Source: Jackrogersella multiformis (Eukaryota > Ascomycota > Sordariomycetes > Xylariales > Hypoxylaceae). Taken from it: 64,000 bases of DNA. The stretch is taken from positions 1,612,001 through 1,676,000 of the forward strand of contig CADCXD010000007.1 of the NCBI GenBank assembly GCA_902806575.1, read 5' to 3'. Below are positions 10,133 through 20,585 of the stretch, one piece after another; the stretch's first letter is position 1, and every line of letters starts with the position of its first letter. The notes under the pieces were generated by a model that was given only the letters and a program-made list of their open reading frames with translations, did not search any database and was not told where the DNA came from. A program made the position numbers and the translations under genes.

Positions 10133-11106
10133 TTTATTTTAGGTATATGTTAGGTATGATTACCAGGTAGGTAGTTGTGAAGGATTCGCAAGGAATGTCT
10201 CCTCAGGAATCGGAGAGACACGAATGGTTGGGTGAATGAATTTTTAGGTAGGTATTTATTTTGAGGCTGGTGCATGTGTGAGATGTAAGACGAAGTTCAT
10301 ACGACAGAGTAGGTGCACATCGCGAGCCTTCATGACGGGTGTCAGCATTCAGCTAGCCACACAGAGAGTGGCTGTGATATATTAGAACCGTATGGAATCG
10401 GCATTGTATGCCTTGAAATGCACGTTTCCCCATCTACCTGTGCTCTACCGTGCCAGATGCAGCACTGAGACGGCTATGCAGTATGTTGTTGGCAATGGTC
10501 AATGGTAATGGTAATGGTAAGGCTACCAATGGGAGACTCGAGGTTGACTTCTGAGTATACGGCTTTTAATTCACTCCGGATTCACGGCAAACTATTTGTA
10601 TTCACTTTACACAGACCGAAGAGAATAAAATCGACTCTATAGGTATACCTCGGTGATTGTTTGTGCGAATGTTCATATGTTCATATGTTCATGTAAAAAC
10701 TAGGTCGGTTCATTTCCCCTGAAGTGAGTTGGAGCCTGCCTATGCATTTATGAAGAAGTAGATTAGATATGCATTTATAAAGTAGACTAGATATACATCT
10801 ATGAGGTAGACCAGATATGAATATGTACCTTTTCTATACATACCCCGATAAAGCAAACCCCCCAGCTTTTTAGACCATGACATGTGTCCGCCGCGTCGCG
10901 CAACGATAAATTTAAGTTATATTTTATATTTTATGTTTTATATTTTACACATGTATGTAGCACCTCATCCAACCAGATAGACTAGACCTGGCCTCGACAC
11001 GACATCGCAATCCCTTCGAGTCGCTCTTTTGACAAACATTCATTAATTAATCCCCAGACGAGCACCATTTCCCCATCCTACCGAACTCTCCATCAACTCC
11101 GCCAAC
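10133..11106. other. Intergenic with microsatellites, upstream of DPM3
   Basis: No gene. Contains GGTAAT-like repeats (10497-10522), TTCATATG repeats (about 10663-10692), a 24-27-base tandem repeat (10741-10815) and a TATTTTA-rich stretch (10905-10950). The last 150 bases form the DPM3 5' flank. Confidence 0.55.
10741..10815 (+). repeat. Imperfect 24-27-bp tandem repeat, three copies
   Basis: Copies at 10741-10767, 10768-10791 and 10792-10815 share the pattern TATGCATTTATnnAGTAGA-TAGA, diverging mainly by transitions. The first copy carries an extra AAG. Confidence 0.8.
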
Positions 11107-11633
11107 ATGACGCGCGCGCAGCAAACCATCTCCATCGGTCTCCTCGTCACCTCCGTACGTCAATCGGAGCATCCACTCTTCGACGGCCTCAATTGATCCC
11201 GATGCCATCCTACCGAAGCCCACCTGCTAACATATCTCATTCCAGCTCTACCTGTCCTTGTACCTGCAGCTCATCCCTCTGCCCCCGCTGGTGCAGACCG
11301 AGATCGTGCCCCTTGTACGTGGAATCCCTTCTCTTCCTCTCTTCTGTCCAATTCTTTCTCCAGACCGACTTCGCTCTCCCTCCAAATAGAGCAAAAACAG
11401 ACCAGGGGGAAAATAGACAAAGCAATTGGATGATACAACATGCATAACTAACACCTACCCCCCCTAAACAGCTCCCCTTCTGGGCCCTCGTCTCCTTCGG
11501 CGCGTACCTGCTCTTCCGGCTCGGCTGGAACGTCATGACCTTCCACGACGTGCCCGCCGCCCACAAGGAGCTGACCGACGAGATCGAGCTGGCCAAGACC
11601 GACCTCCGCCGCCTGGGCGTCGATGTGGATTAA
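11107..11633 (+). CDS. DPM3: Dolichol-phosphate mannosyltransferase subunit 3
   Basis: Small ER-membrane subunit that tethers and stabilises the catalytic Dpm1 subunit of dolichol-phosphate-mannose synthase, which supplies mannose for N-glycosylation, O-mannosylation and GPI anchors. Exons 11107-11154, 11246-11314 and 11472-11633 join in phase 0 to a 92-residue protein, the usual length. Two hydrophobic helices (TISIGLLVTSLYLSLYLQLI and FWALVSFGAYLLFRLGW) are followed by the conserved cytosolic coiled segment VPAAHKELTDEIELAKTDL. Intron 1 (11155-11245) has donor GTACGT and branch point GCTAAC; intron 2 is 11315-11471. None of the exons is long enough to stand out as a single ORF. GPI-anchored proteins in this window would depend on this pathway in general terms. 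Confidence 0.95.
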
Positions 11634-12288
11634 TCGATCGGCTGTATGCTGAAGGCAGAGGGCGCTTGGTAGAGTACTAGGTCAGGGGAAAACGAATGGA
11701 CTCGCGTGCGGAAGGGTAGGGTAGGGTACGGGGAGCTAATGCGGCTGGTTGTGGAATAAGGACGGTCTGTTCTATGCCGGTGTTTGTGGAGCGGCCCAGC
11801 CTACGATTACACGATTATTGAGAGGAGGGTCGTCCGAGCATATGCGAGTCAAGACCTGAATGGCCCTGGATCGACCGTGGTTACTTCACATTAACATTAA
11901 GATATACCAAAATCAACAAAATCACACCTTACACCAACTTCACCGCTTGACCTTTTCGAACCTTCACGGTTTCTATAGCTATATCATGAGATGCTAGACT
12001 TAATCGGCGTGATCTGTATAGTTAAATATGGCGAGGGCAAGGGACGTGACGTGACGTGTAGAATGATGTATGTGGCGATGCGGTTCCTATTCCTACCGAC
12101 CTCGACGTAGTCCCGAGGACCGTATCCACCAAGCTCGACGGATTCCAGCTAGTTGCTTTCCCACAATCATATCTATATACGCCCTGACGCCTCATTACAC
12201 GTTCATGTACACGTAGCCCGCCACGGCCTGGTATGCAGCTCAAGTTTACCTAATCGCGCGAAAAAAACGCTGTTCCATCCCCGTTCTT
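11634..12288. other. Intergenic between convergent genes
   Basis: About 650 bases between the 3' ends of DPM3 and the kinetochore-like gene. No supported feature. Confidence 0.5.
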
Positions 12289-14441
12289 TCACCCTTCTCC
12301 GACTAGTAACGCGACGACCGTCCTCAGAGCCTCCATTGGATCCTCCTTGTCCTGGATTAGTTTGTCGAACATGCCCGGTATGCTTGTCAAGCTACCTCTC
12401 GTATCGTGCCCGTGCCCTGCCGGGGGGTTAGATCGTCTTTCACATCAATGCTATATTTCCAGGGGCGGGTTGACTCACACTTCGCCGGAACGCCAAGCAG
12501 GAGCTCCATCTTGCTCTGTGCCTCTCCCGTCCAATCGAACTCGATGCGCCATTGAATACGAACACTTGGGACCTCGTCCAAGTCGTCAAGGCTGGGTAGT
12601 TCCAGATCGAGATTCGTCCTGCCCAGATGACGAAGCAGATCAGCTTTAGAAAAGCGCGTCTTGCTAGCCCGTGTCTCTAGCTCGTTTTCATCTTCGTCAT
12701 CGTCCTCTGCCAAAGCTGGCCGGCCAGGACCTCTCTTCCTCGTGTCCTTTCTCATATCCCTGGCGCATTTTGCCAAGGCCTCGCTACTCCCTAGATCTCT
12801 TTCGACGGCGCACCAAAACCGAGCTCTCCTCGTCGCGACACGGAGCCATTCACTCATGCCCCAGGTAATGACGTTAATATTCCTCCTCAGAGCGCTGATG
12901 CCCGCGTCTTGGGCAAGCTTCTCCACGAAAGGTCCTAACTCGCCGACCGCGCAAGGCTCGAGGCGCGGCACGCTCAGTTCGGCGATGGACAGCGATTTAG
13001 TGTTGACTGTCATTTCAATCCTGGAAGCGAAGAAACCGGGTGTTGTTGACGAGGCAGAGATTATATGCTTTTGAAAAAGCGGCCCTGGGTTTGTCGGGTC
13101 GTCTCGTGGCATCAGTGAGACGGTGGAGGTGAAAGTTAAGGGAGTAAAGACTTGAAGATGAGGTAGTTCTTCCTCCGCTGTCATGGGAACGGGATGGTGC
13201 GAGATGGGGGGCTTATCGGCTTCTTCTTTAGTATTCTCTTCACGAGGGGCGAAAAGAGACGGGAGTGAAGGATTCGTTTTGCTAAAAGGAAGGAATGAAA
13301 TGGGATTTAATGCTGCTTCAAGCCAGTCTTGTGTCGGATCGCGATCTTCCTCCTTTTCAGGTGGTAAGACGTGTCGGCGCAGTAGATCGAGGAGACCATT
13401 TTTATCTTCTGGTCCCTTTGGCACCGAGCTATCCCGCCTCGTCTGTTGAGATTCATGTACACGATTATTCTCTCGTGTAGCGAGTTCTAAATCTGATTTT
13501 AAGTGAGCAACTTCGGCAAGCAGCGAATCCCGCAATGCTTTCTTTTCAGCTAGTGGGTCAGGCTCTTCGACATTTCGGGCCGCATGTGATTTTCGTTTTC
13601 TTTTCCGGCTTTGCGGCTGTGCTCTCAGCGCTCTTATCCTTGCTACGGTCCGAGATGGAGATTCTTCGCGCGTGGGTTTCCTCATTATTTCTGCAGGGAA
13701 GAGAGGCGGTTGTTTTAGCGGAGAACTCTTGATTCTCTCAGCCAGTGCTCTACTCCTTCTCGGGCGTTTCGTAGGCGTATTATGAATCCCCGCGGGAGAG
13801 GTGGTGACTGAAGCAGGATCGGATATCCCTTTCTGCGTCGGCGTGGGCGGGAGCTCTGGCTCTTCCGACTCCTCTGGTTCTTCCTGTTCTTCCTGTTCTT
13901 CGAGCACGGGCGCACCTAGAGGCGGAGAACGTCGCAATACGTGGCCTCTAAATGGGTTGATCATATCTTGGCCTTCTGTCGAAGGCGGCAGCAACGGACG
14001 TGATGGTAGCTTATTTGGGGTTCTTCGAGGCTTGGAGGCCATAGCTCCTGAGGCGCGTCGAACTGGACTCCATGGTTGGTCGACGAGATGCGCGTGTTGC
14101 GTATCGCGATCACCTGTCTCTATATCATCATCATCCCCCGTCAATCTGGTAGCCGAAGCTCTTTGCAACAATGCGTTGCTCTCGTCAGCCATTAGACTAC
14201 CGGATTCCGACACAACGGGCGCATCGTTTGAAGGACGAGGTCTAGAGGTGCTTCTTCTTCGCTCTAGGATTTCGGGGTTTGATCGCGCAAGGCTAGCTTT
14301 TGTCGGCGACCCGAATGACGGTATATGGCGCCGTGTAGATCGTCCAGGTTGCTCGTCCAAGGACGAAGTCGCAGTCGAGCCGCCTACTGGAATGTTCGTC
14401 GTGGGAGATGTTTTCCTTCGCTTCGGGGCAGAAGAGTCCAT
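12289..14441 (-). CDS. Nuclear coiled-coil/RWD protein, CENP-O/CENP-P-like candidate
   Basis: Exon 1 is 14441-12479 and exon 2 is 12416-12289. The phase-1 intron 12478-12417 (GTGAGT ... GGCAG) removes an in-frame extension and gives a 696-residue protein ending LRTVVALLVGEG. The N-terminal 250 residues are disordered, basic and Ser/Pro-rich with NLS-like patches (PKRRKTSP, TKRPRRSR), an acidic EEQEEQEEPEE stretch and several TP/SP sites. A coiled coil (DSLLAEVAHLKSDLELATREN) starts near residue 308. Two alpha/beta regions follow: one around SHHPVPMTAEEELPHLQVFT to MTVNTKSLSIAELSVPRLE, the other around VPSVRIQWRIEFDWTGEAQS. Coiled coil plus tandem RWD-like domains recalls the COMA-type inner-kinetochore subunits (Mcm21/CENP-O, Ctf19/CENP-P). 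That family call is tentative. The gene structure itself is solid. Confidence 0.75.
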
Positions 14442-15225
14442 TAAACTTCTCCTTTAGTGGTTTCTCCTATCGAACCATGGTGTTTCCGGTCATATATGGA
14501 CTTCATGGGAAAAATTAGATTAGCCGGGCCTTGCTCGATCCGAACCTGAATTTGGACTCTTAGGTGTCAACACCTGATATTCTCCTTCTCCCACTCTACC
14601 GCCGATTGATGTGGGATGCGTTATACACATAAATTGGATCGTAAAAAACGTACTTTCGAAAACAATATTACTTTTGAGGACCAATTGAATAAACGATATC
14701 CTCCTCTTGTATACCCAGGTATAGGGATGGTTGGGTTAAATTACCTTGGTACGTATGGGAGTATGATGATACAGAAACAATTACAAGACGCGTCTAAAAA
14801 TGTATAAGTGGGTGGAGTTGCAGCTATTGACGCGCTGGTAGCTCCCCTGCACCTGCTCCCTTGCTCCCCTAGCCCGCCTTTGCTCCTTATCTTATCTGCT
14901 CTGTTTTTCTTCATCAACCTTCCACCAACAATCTACACAAGTTATACCTAGGTACATACTTCGCACCACGTGATAGAGCCAATCTGCTCGGCCTGTAACA
15001 CACGCCCCTCGCCCCAATTTTCTGACTTGCCGATGACGTGAAAGTCCGAACCACTAGCCGGCATTCGAAGGGGAAAAACCGTACGATACATTTATTTACC
15101 TAGGTAATTTTTTTTATTCTTTCCAATTATTCCCAACCAACCATCCAACCTAGAAACTCGCCTAATAACTCAACCTCCGCCTCGCTACCTCGTAACGCGC
15201 TACAGGGCGCACATCAATCGTCACG
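14442..15225. other. Divergent promoter region
   Basis: Separates the minus-strand kinetochore-like gene from the plus-strand mitochondrial gene. Contains CCTAGGTA palindrome copies at 14945-14955 and 15096-15107. The 63-codon ORF at 14616-14807 has no recognisable feature and is not called. Confidence 0.5.
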
Positions 15226-16101
15226 ATGCCGCTCAACGCAAGACCTATAATAAGAGCTTCGAGGCTCAGTTCGCTCGCGCGACATCCTCGAGCCCCTCGA
15301 GTATTCTACTCGAGCGACGCAAGGCTGCCCGGTGGCACCCCCGGCGAAGCCTCCGAGCAGGCGATGCCGCTGGGCGCGTACTACGAAGCCATCCTCAACA
15401 AGCCGCAGCCGATCCCCCAGGTCAAGCCCGAGGAGCCCCCCACGTCGTCGCCCAAGTCGCCCCGGCCCACGGTCAAGAAAGCGCCCGTTAGGAAGCCCAG
15501 GGACGGCGCCATCTCTGCCTCGGCGCCATCCTCGTCTGGACCCTCCGCGCCGGAAACGTCCGCGGAGCCGGCCACAGCGCAGGAAAAGGCACGTATTATC
15601 TTTGGCTCGCGACTCGTCGGCCCGGCCGAGAGGGCCGAGCGCCTCGCAGCGATCCGGAACCGCAGTACGCTAATAGCCGGCGTCTTAGTCCCCCCGCGGC
15701 CAGAAGAGCCCGACAACTGCTGCATGAGCGGGTGCGTCAACTGCGTCTGGGACCGGTTCCGCGACGATATGGAAGAGTGGGCTGCCGCGTCCACCGAGGC
15801 CGAGAAGGCGCTGCAGGCTCAGCAATCGCAAAGAGAACCGCCGCCCGGGAAGAGCGCGGAAGAGGGGCGACTAGGCCCGGCTGGTCCGCCTAGTACTATA
15901 TCTATATCTATGGACGGCGACGGTGGCAGCAGCGACACGAACCGGCAGCCGAACTTGAAAGCGGCCGATCAGCCCAAGATCGCCAAGGACCTTTGGGACG
16001 ACGAACTGTACAAAAACGTGCCGATAGGCATACGGGAGTTCATGAAGCAGGAAAAGAAGCTTAAGGAAAAGCACATCAGAGACGGGACTTTCGGCGCTTA
16101 G
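15226..16101 (+). CDS. Oxidoreductase-like (OXLD1/PF09791-type) mitochondrial protein
   Basis: Single exon, 291 residues. The N-terminus is Arg/Ser/Ala-rich without acidic residues (NARPIIRASRLSSLARHPRA, ending near FYSSDAR), typical of a mitochondrial presequence. A Pro/Ser/Lys-rich linker follows to about residue 125. The conserved core PPRPEEPDNCCMSGCVNCVW (residues about 157-176) is the Cys-rich signature of the oxidoreductase-like domain found in human OXLD1 and in one yeast protein. The cysteines suggest metal or redox chemistry, but no reaction is established for the family. The C-terminal IGIREFMKQEKKLKEKH segment is helical and basic. Confidence 0.85.
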   Translation: MPLNARPIIRASRLSSLARHPRAPRVFYSSDARLPGGTPGEASEQAMPLGAYYEAILNKPQPIPQVKPEEPPTSSPKSPRPTVKKAPVRKPRDGAISASAPSSSGPSAPETSAEPATAQEKARIIFGSRLVGPAERAERLAAIRNRSTLIAGVLVPPRPEEPDNCCMSGCVNCVWDRFRDDMEEWAAASTEAEKALQAQQSQREPPPGKSAEEGRLGPAGPPSTISISMDGDGGSSDTNRQPNLKAADQPKIAKDLWDDELYKNVPIGIREFMKQEKKLKEKHIRDGTFGA

Positions 16102-16407
16102 AGGAAAACGAAGAGAGGACTACATCATATATACCCCTGTGTCGAGAAATAGAACAATTCGCCAAACCCCCGGTTTCGCATTCGAGTTGATTGACTTCAT
16201 GGAATGTGTTCCGAGATTTCTTTTTTAATTCTTTTTTTTTATTCTTCTTCTTTCGTATTCGGTTTGGGCCATTGTGTCCCCGATGTGTATCGAGCGCGCC
16301 CTTTGATGTCTATCAACACGCCGTGTCTATTCTACCTACCACCTACTCGAAAAGGAAAGGCTCTTAATCGCGTCTCTGCCTACATCCAGCCTAGGTACTT
16401 ACTGCGC
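16102..16407. other. Intergenic between convergent 3' ends
   Basis: About 300 bases with a T-rich patch near 16218-16250. Nothing else seen. Confidence 0.5.
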
Positions 16408-17304
16408 TTAGGCGGCGCCGTTCCCGTTTGATTGCTTCTTCGCCAGGTCGTCATGGGCGTCGATATCCGTTGCCTCCCACGGATAACATATCCATTCGTC
16501 GCCGACCGTTCGCGCCGCCAGATACCGCGATTCCAAGATCATGTCATTAGGCAAAACGCCCTTCTTCTGCTTGTCCTTGTTCTATCGAATTCGTTAGCGC
16601 TTCCATTGCGGCAGATTTCTTGCGCCTCTTTTAAGGATCGGGTCCACTTACATGTAGGACGAAGATACTGAACTGCGTCTTCTCGGTATTGGTGCCCAGC
16701 TTTTGGCGCGCCTCCTCGACATCCTTCTCTAGCTCCTTGACGGCGTATTCTAGCGTCGTTCGGGTGTCGTCGACCTCGTCTACGATCAATATGCGCTTGC
16801 CGATTAAGTTCTGCATGGAGCCGAGGCTGCTTAGGTCCAGCCATTGCGTGCGGGTGACCTTGGTTCCGATTCGGTCTACCTCGCCAGTGCCGTCGTCGGA
16901 GGCTTCAGCCACAGTAAGCTGCTCGTATAAGGAGAGGCCAATGGCTTGGATGGGGATGTTCGGGCTGCCGGGCTGCTTGAGAAAGGAACGAAGGATTCGC
17001 GCTGGCACGTAGCCGCCGCCGCCGATGGCTATCATAAGCTGGGGCTGGAAGGAGGCTAGGATCTTGGGGGCTGCCTCCTGGCAAAGCTTGTGGACCTATT
17101 GACAGGCAAATTGGTTAGGGAATCAACCATCGAAACATAGCTAAACCTCGTTCGGCGTCATAGCTCAGTTTGCGCCGACTTGCAAAAGGCAAAAAGGCAA
17201 AACGGCACCGCGGGGTACAAGGTAGTTGGGAGGTAGTAATGGGTAGACGAGCAAGATCGAGATCTGCTTACATCGTTGTAAGTTACGTAGATCTTCTCCA
17301 CCAT
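16408..17304 (-). CDS. HPT1: Hypoxanthine-guanine (xanthine) phosphoribosyltransferase
   Basis: Purine-salvage enzyme that transfers phosphoribose from PRPP to hypoxanthine/guanine (possibly xanthine). Exons 17304-17272, 17095-16652 and 16581-16408 join in phase 0 to 216 residues, close to yeast Hpt1. The first exon encodes only MVEKIYVTYND. The core has IAIGGGGYVPARILRSFL (pyrophosphate loop), SRTQW-like VTRTQWLDL, the PRPP-binding motif ILIVDEVDDTRTTL, then FVLH and, in exon 3, the C-terminal hood with YLAARTVGDEWICYPWEATD. This HPT1/XPRT subtype differs from the HGPRT of animals. Introns: 17271-17096 and 16651-16582. Confidence 0.93.
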
Positions 17305-17789
17305 CTTGGCTACTGCTGCAGGAGATGCCTATCGGATAGTGGTGGGGTGAAGAATTCGAGACTTGAAGCTTGAGGTTTTGCGTTCGTAGGAAGCGCGCGT
17401 AGAAGGAAGAACTGGTTTGCAGGGAGGGCGAAGAAGCCGGGGGTATGAACTGACGGCGGAGAAGTAGAGAAGGAGAGTTGTTTTTTGGTCTTAAAGAGAA
17501 GAGAAATGACTAGAGGGAAAAGTTTCGAATTAAAACAAACTGCGACTAGGACTCCAGAGTACCAGAGTACCTACCTAGGTAGGGAAAGAAAACTTTTAGT
17601 GGGGCAGCGGCTTTAGAGGGCTGTTTTTACTACGTGGGGCATCGAGGGGTTCACTCGGGTCCTTCCATAGAGGCACGTTTAACCTCCTAGGTACTATTGA
17701 TAGAGACGAATTAGGCAAGTCACCTGGGCATTGCCAGCGAAACCAGCGAACTTACACGGTAACACTGCAGCTACAGCTTCCTATCCATG

Positions 17790-17820
17790 GGACATTTTAG
17801 ACATTTTAGACATTTTAGAC
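17790..17820 (+). repeat. 9-bp tandem repeat (ACATTTTAG x3)
   Basis: Three perfect adjacent copies of a 9-base unit. Short and likely a replication-slippage product. Confidence 0.85.
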
Positions 17821-18787
17821 TTTGGCGGCCATCTCCGCTACCTTAAATTCCCCATAGACAGCCCTACATCCCTACCTTTCTCGGTACCTAGCTACTTAGG
17901 TCATTACCATTTTAAATCTACAAACGCGAATTAGATTCCTCCCGATTATGATTTATATATTTCAAGTCTATTTATAGAATCCTCCTCCTAAGACAATAGC
18001 TTCAAATCGACCATCAGTCTATCTAAAAAGAGAATTCCCGATTTCCGTTTTAGAGAACTTACAACTACTATTACATAGATTTACTCCATCCTCCTCGAAT
18101 AGGGGCGGTCAATAGGATGTGCGTAGGATCCGTCTAGTCCTCCAACTAACCTGATGTTATAGGATACCCAGGGTAGCGCTGCAGACTACCTTGATTCCAG
18201 CAGGTAGATCGACGTAGTGGAGAACCCCGAAGGTGATAATAGCGAATTTTGTCGCCAACGAATAGAATTCAAGTGCCACCGATCACGCTTAACACAACCC
18301 TAGAGCGAGTCCGGGTCTTAATGGCAGCCTTTCGCGCGTTAGGCTTCCCCATATGATATTTTCCGACTTTAAGCAATATTGGTAACCTATAGGCAAGCTG
18401 AGTTGAGGTGCTTATTCCCCGTTTCACGGCATCCGCGTAAAAGAATAAGGGGGTACGGCCATGTAGTGATACTCAAGTGAGACTTTTGAGTACGATGAGC
18501 AAGCACATATCTATAGTTATCGTGTCTTCTCTATATAATTTAATATACCAGGTAATTCAACACGGTTCACCTCGTTTCAGTTCCATACGAACAGGATTCG
18601 AGTCTTAACCTCGGAACTCGTAGTTTTTCTTTACGTCCCGCCAACCCCCAGGTTAATAGATGCCGATAATATAATCGTGTATAAATAAACTATAAAAATA
18701 TCTGGGCTTGCCTAGGCAGCATATATAAGATATATATATATAGGTATATACGAGGTAAAAGTAGATGAAATAGCTAGTTACCTACTA

Positions 18788-18808
18788 ACCTAGGTACCTA
18801 CCTAGGTA
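18788..18808. repeat. Tandem CCTAGGTA palindrome
   Basis: Two ACCTAGGTA palindromes separated by CCT. This is a clear example of the dispersed intergenic palindrome described in the findings. Confidence 0.8.
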
Positions 18809-19157
18809 TGTAGGTGTGTTTTTGTGGTGGTGATGGAAGCTTCTGCTGTTTTAACGTGCGCCTCCTTAAGAGGCATACAGAGAAAGAGCAACGAGGCTTT
18901 CCAAGCCCTCAAGAACATGTAGTAATACCTAGTTAAACTTAAAAGGCAAAGGTGTCTCTAAGATTCAACTATTTGAACCTTGGTCTCGATTTGTTGACTG
19001 CTTCATATATACCGACTTAAAAGTGATATATCCTCTGTCGCTAGACATTCGCCTATTCGTTTAATTATACTACTCCTACCAACTTTCAGAAGTCCCTGTA
19101 TCCTAAATAATCAAATTCATATATACTATCGTTTCCTTCCGTTGACAATCGTTAAAC

Positions 19158-20156
19158 ATGTCCCTCCAACTTCGAGGAGGTGACTGGATGTTCCCAGAAG
19201 AGCATTGGCGGGATTATACAGAAGAGCCTTGGTATGTCCCAGAACACGAATGGTACGACCCGGGAGTACCAGATGATGGAATACAGGAGACCCCAGAGCA
19301 AGCGGTGGAAAGATTCGCACCTCCCGACCACATCGCGGCCCAGCTGGAATCAGATCAGCTGACAGGCCTGCCTCAAGGCATCGAAGAAGACCTGCCATAC
19401 GCACCGCAGTTCGGCAGCTTCTTCGGCCTCGGTCTTCTCACGAGGAGAGCTTTGGATCACTGCAAGGCTATTGCTGTGAGGCGAAGCGGAGGTGTGCTAC
19501 ATATACCTCTCAAGACACCTTGGCCTCCAAGACGAGAACAGCCATTCCCACGAGTGGTTTGCTCGCAGGTCCCAGACATCCCTTGGCTATGGGGATACTG
19601 GGTAATCGACGGGAAATCATTGCCGATAGTCAAAGCGAGGCAGAGGCCCACGAACGAGGAGCTCCTGTCAAGTAAAAGGATGATGGTGCCAATGAGGTTT
19701 GCCGAATACTCGAAGGGAAAGCTAAGCCCGTGGAATTATACATTTGCCGAACGGGGGAAACTGGTCGAAAAGAACCGCGACGTCAAGCGGGAGTATGGAC
19801 CAAACTTCGCTGTCCAGGTGCTATTCAAGGACATATTCAACCTGCTCTTCTATGTCGAACGCAGAGTCCTCTACAATCAAGCATGCCTAGATTGTCTATA
19901 TCCCCGGGAATGGACAGACCTGCTTGATGAAATAGATGATGATCGCGAGGGACCACCTAGCTTCGAGGATGAGCTCAGAAGATACAACGGGCGCACCCAG
20001 AACGGGGACTTATATGGCTTTTGTTACTCTGTATCCGACGGAGTTGAGGATAGATATAAGATGATGGAGGATGATGTAGACTGGAGGCTCTTCCCTAACA
20101 ACAGCATGGGTACATTGGAAAAGATGAGAAGATACTGGTCAAAAGCTAGTAATTAA
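19158..20156 (+). CDS. Hypothetical protein, 332 aa, Trp/Tyr/Pro-rich
   Basis: Intronless ORF, start ATG at 19158, stop TAA. It has no signal peptide, membrane helix or recognised domain. The N-terminus is aromatic and acidic (WMFPEEHWRDYTEEPWYVPE). The middle has an ordered-looking segment (VPDIPWLWGYWVIDGKSLP) and a helical stretch FAVQVLFKDIFNLLFYVERR. The length, balanced composition and lack of simple repeats argue for a real gene. It faces the Zn2Cys6 regulator (3' ends about 430 bases apart). It may belong to a lineage-restricted fungal family; no function proposed. Confidence 0.65.
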   Translation: MSLQLRGGDWMFPEEHWRDYTEEPWYVPEHEWYDPGVPDDGIQETPEQAVERFAPPDHIAAQLESDQLTGLPQGIEEDLPYAPQFGSFFGLGLLTRRALDHCKAIAVRRSGGVLHIPLKTPWPPRREQPFPRVVCSQVPDIPWLWGYWVIDGKSLPIVKARQRPTNEELLSSKRMMVPMRFAEYSKGKLSPWNYTFAERGKLVEKNRDVKREYGPNFAVQVLFKDIFNLLFYVERRVLYNQACLDCLYPREWTDLLDEIDDDREGPPSFEDELRRYNGRTQNGDLYGFCYSVSDGVEDRYKMMEDDVDWRLFPNNSMGTLEKMRRYWSKASN

Positions 20157-20585
20157 CTAGATCATGAGCGCGGTTGTATATGTTGCTAGGTGCCTAGTTC
20201 ACCTGAGTGGTTCATCGAAGAGGTATGAGTTCCCAGCGGGTTGAAGTATGTATTTTAGCGTCATAACCTAAAGTAGTTCAAATGGTAGGATTTTATCAGC
20301 GACCGTATAAGACGAGTATATACTCATTCTCTGGTAGATCGAATAGGATGGTTGGACCGTTACTATATGGTAGGATTAGTACATGGGAAGTTGCATCAAG
20401 ATGTCTTAGACTAATGGGCTCACCTTGCCAACTCATCGTTTCCTTTCTTTATGAACACTCACGAACGGTCTATCAATATGCCGCATTGCGAGATAATAAC
20501 ACAAGTGAGGAAGCTGAGCGACATTCTCTACCCGGATATGAAGTAACTAATGATAGGACGCCGGGAAATTATTGCAACCTAAACT
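20157..20585. other. Intergenic between convergent 3' ends
   Basis: About 430 bases; nothing recognisable. The plus-strand ORF at 20282-20761 lies mostly here but runs antisense into the regulator gene and is not called. Confidence 0.5.

Larger units (their letters stand above)
17305..19157. other. 1.85-kb intergenic region
   Basis: No supported gene. Features are CCTAGGTA copies (about 17569-17583 and 18788-18808), three tandem copies of ACATTTTAG (17790-17820), and a TATATA-rich stretch (18720-18755). Confidence 0.5.

Noticed and set aside
10741..10815. CRISPR-like array
   Set aside because: Adjacent tandem copies without spacers in a eukaryotic genome; an ordinary minisatellite.
14616..14807. 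63-codon plus ORF
   Set aside because: Short, no domain, located in a promoter region, no splice partners found.
18590..18625. tRNA B-box-like string (GGATTCGAGTC)
   Set aside because: No matching A box or acceptor-stem pairing at the right distance.
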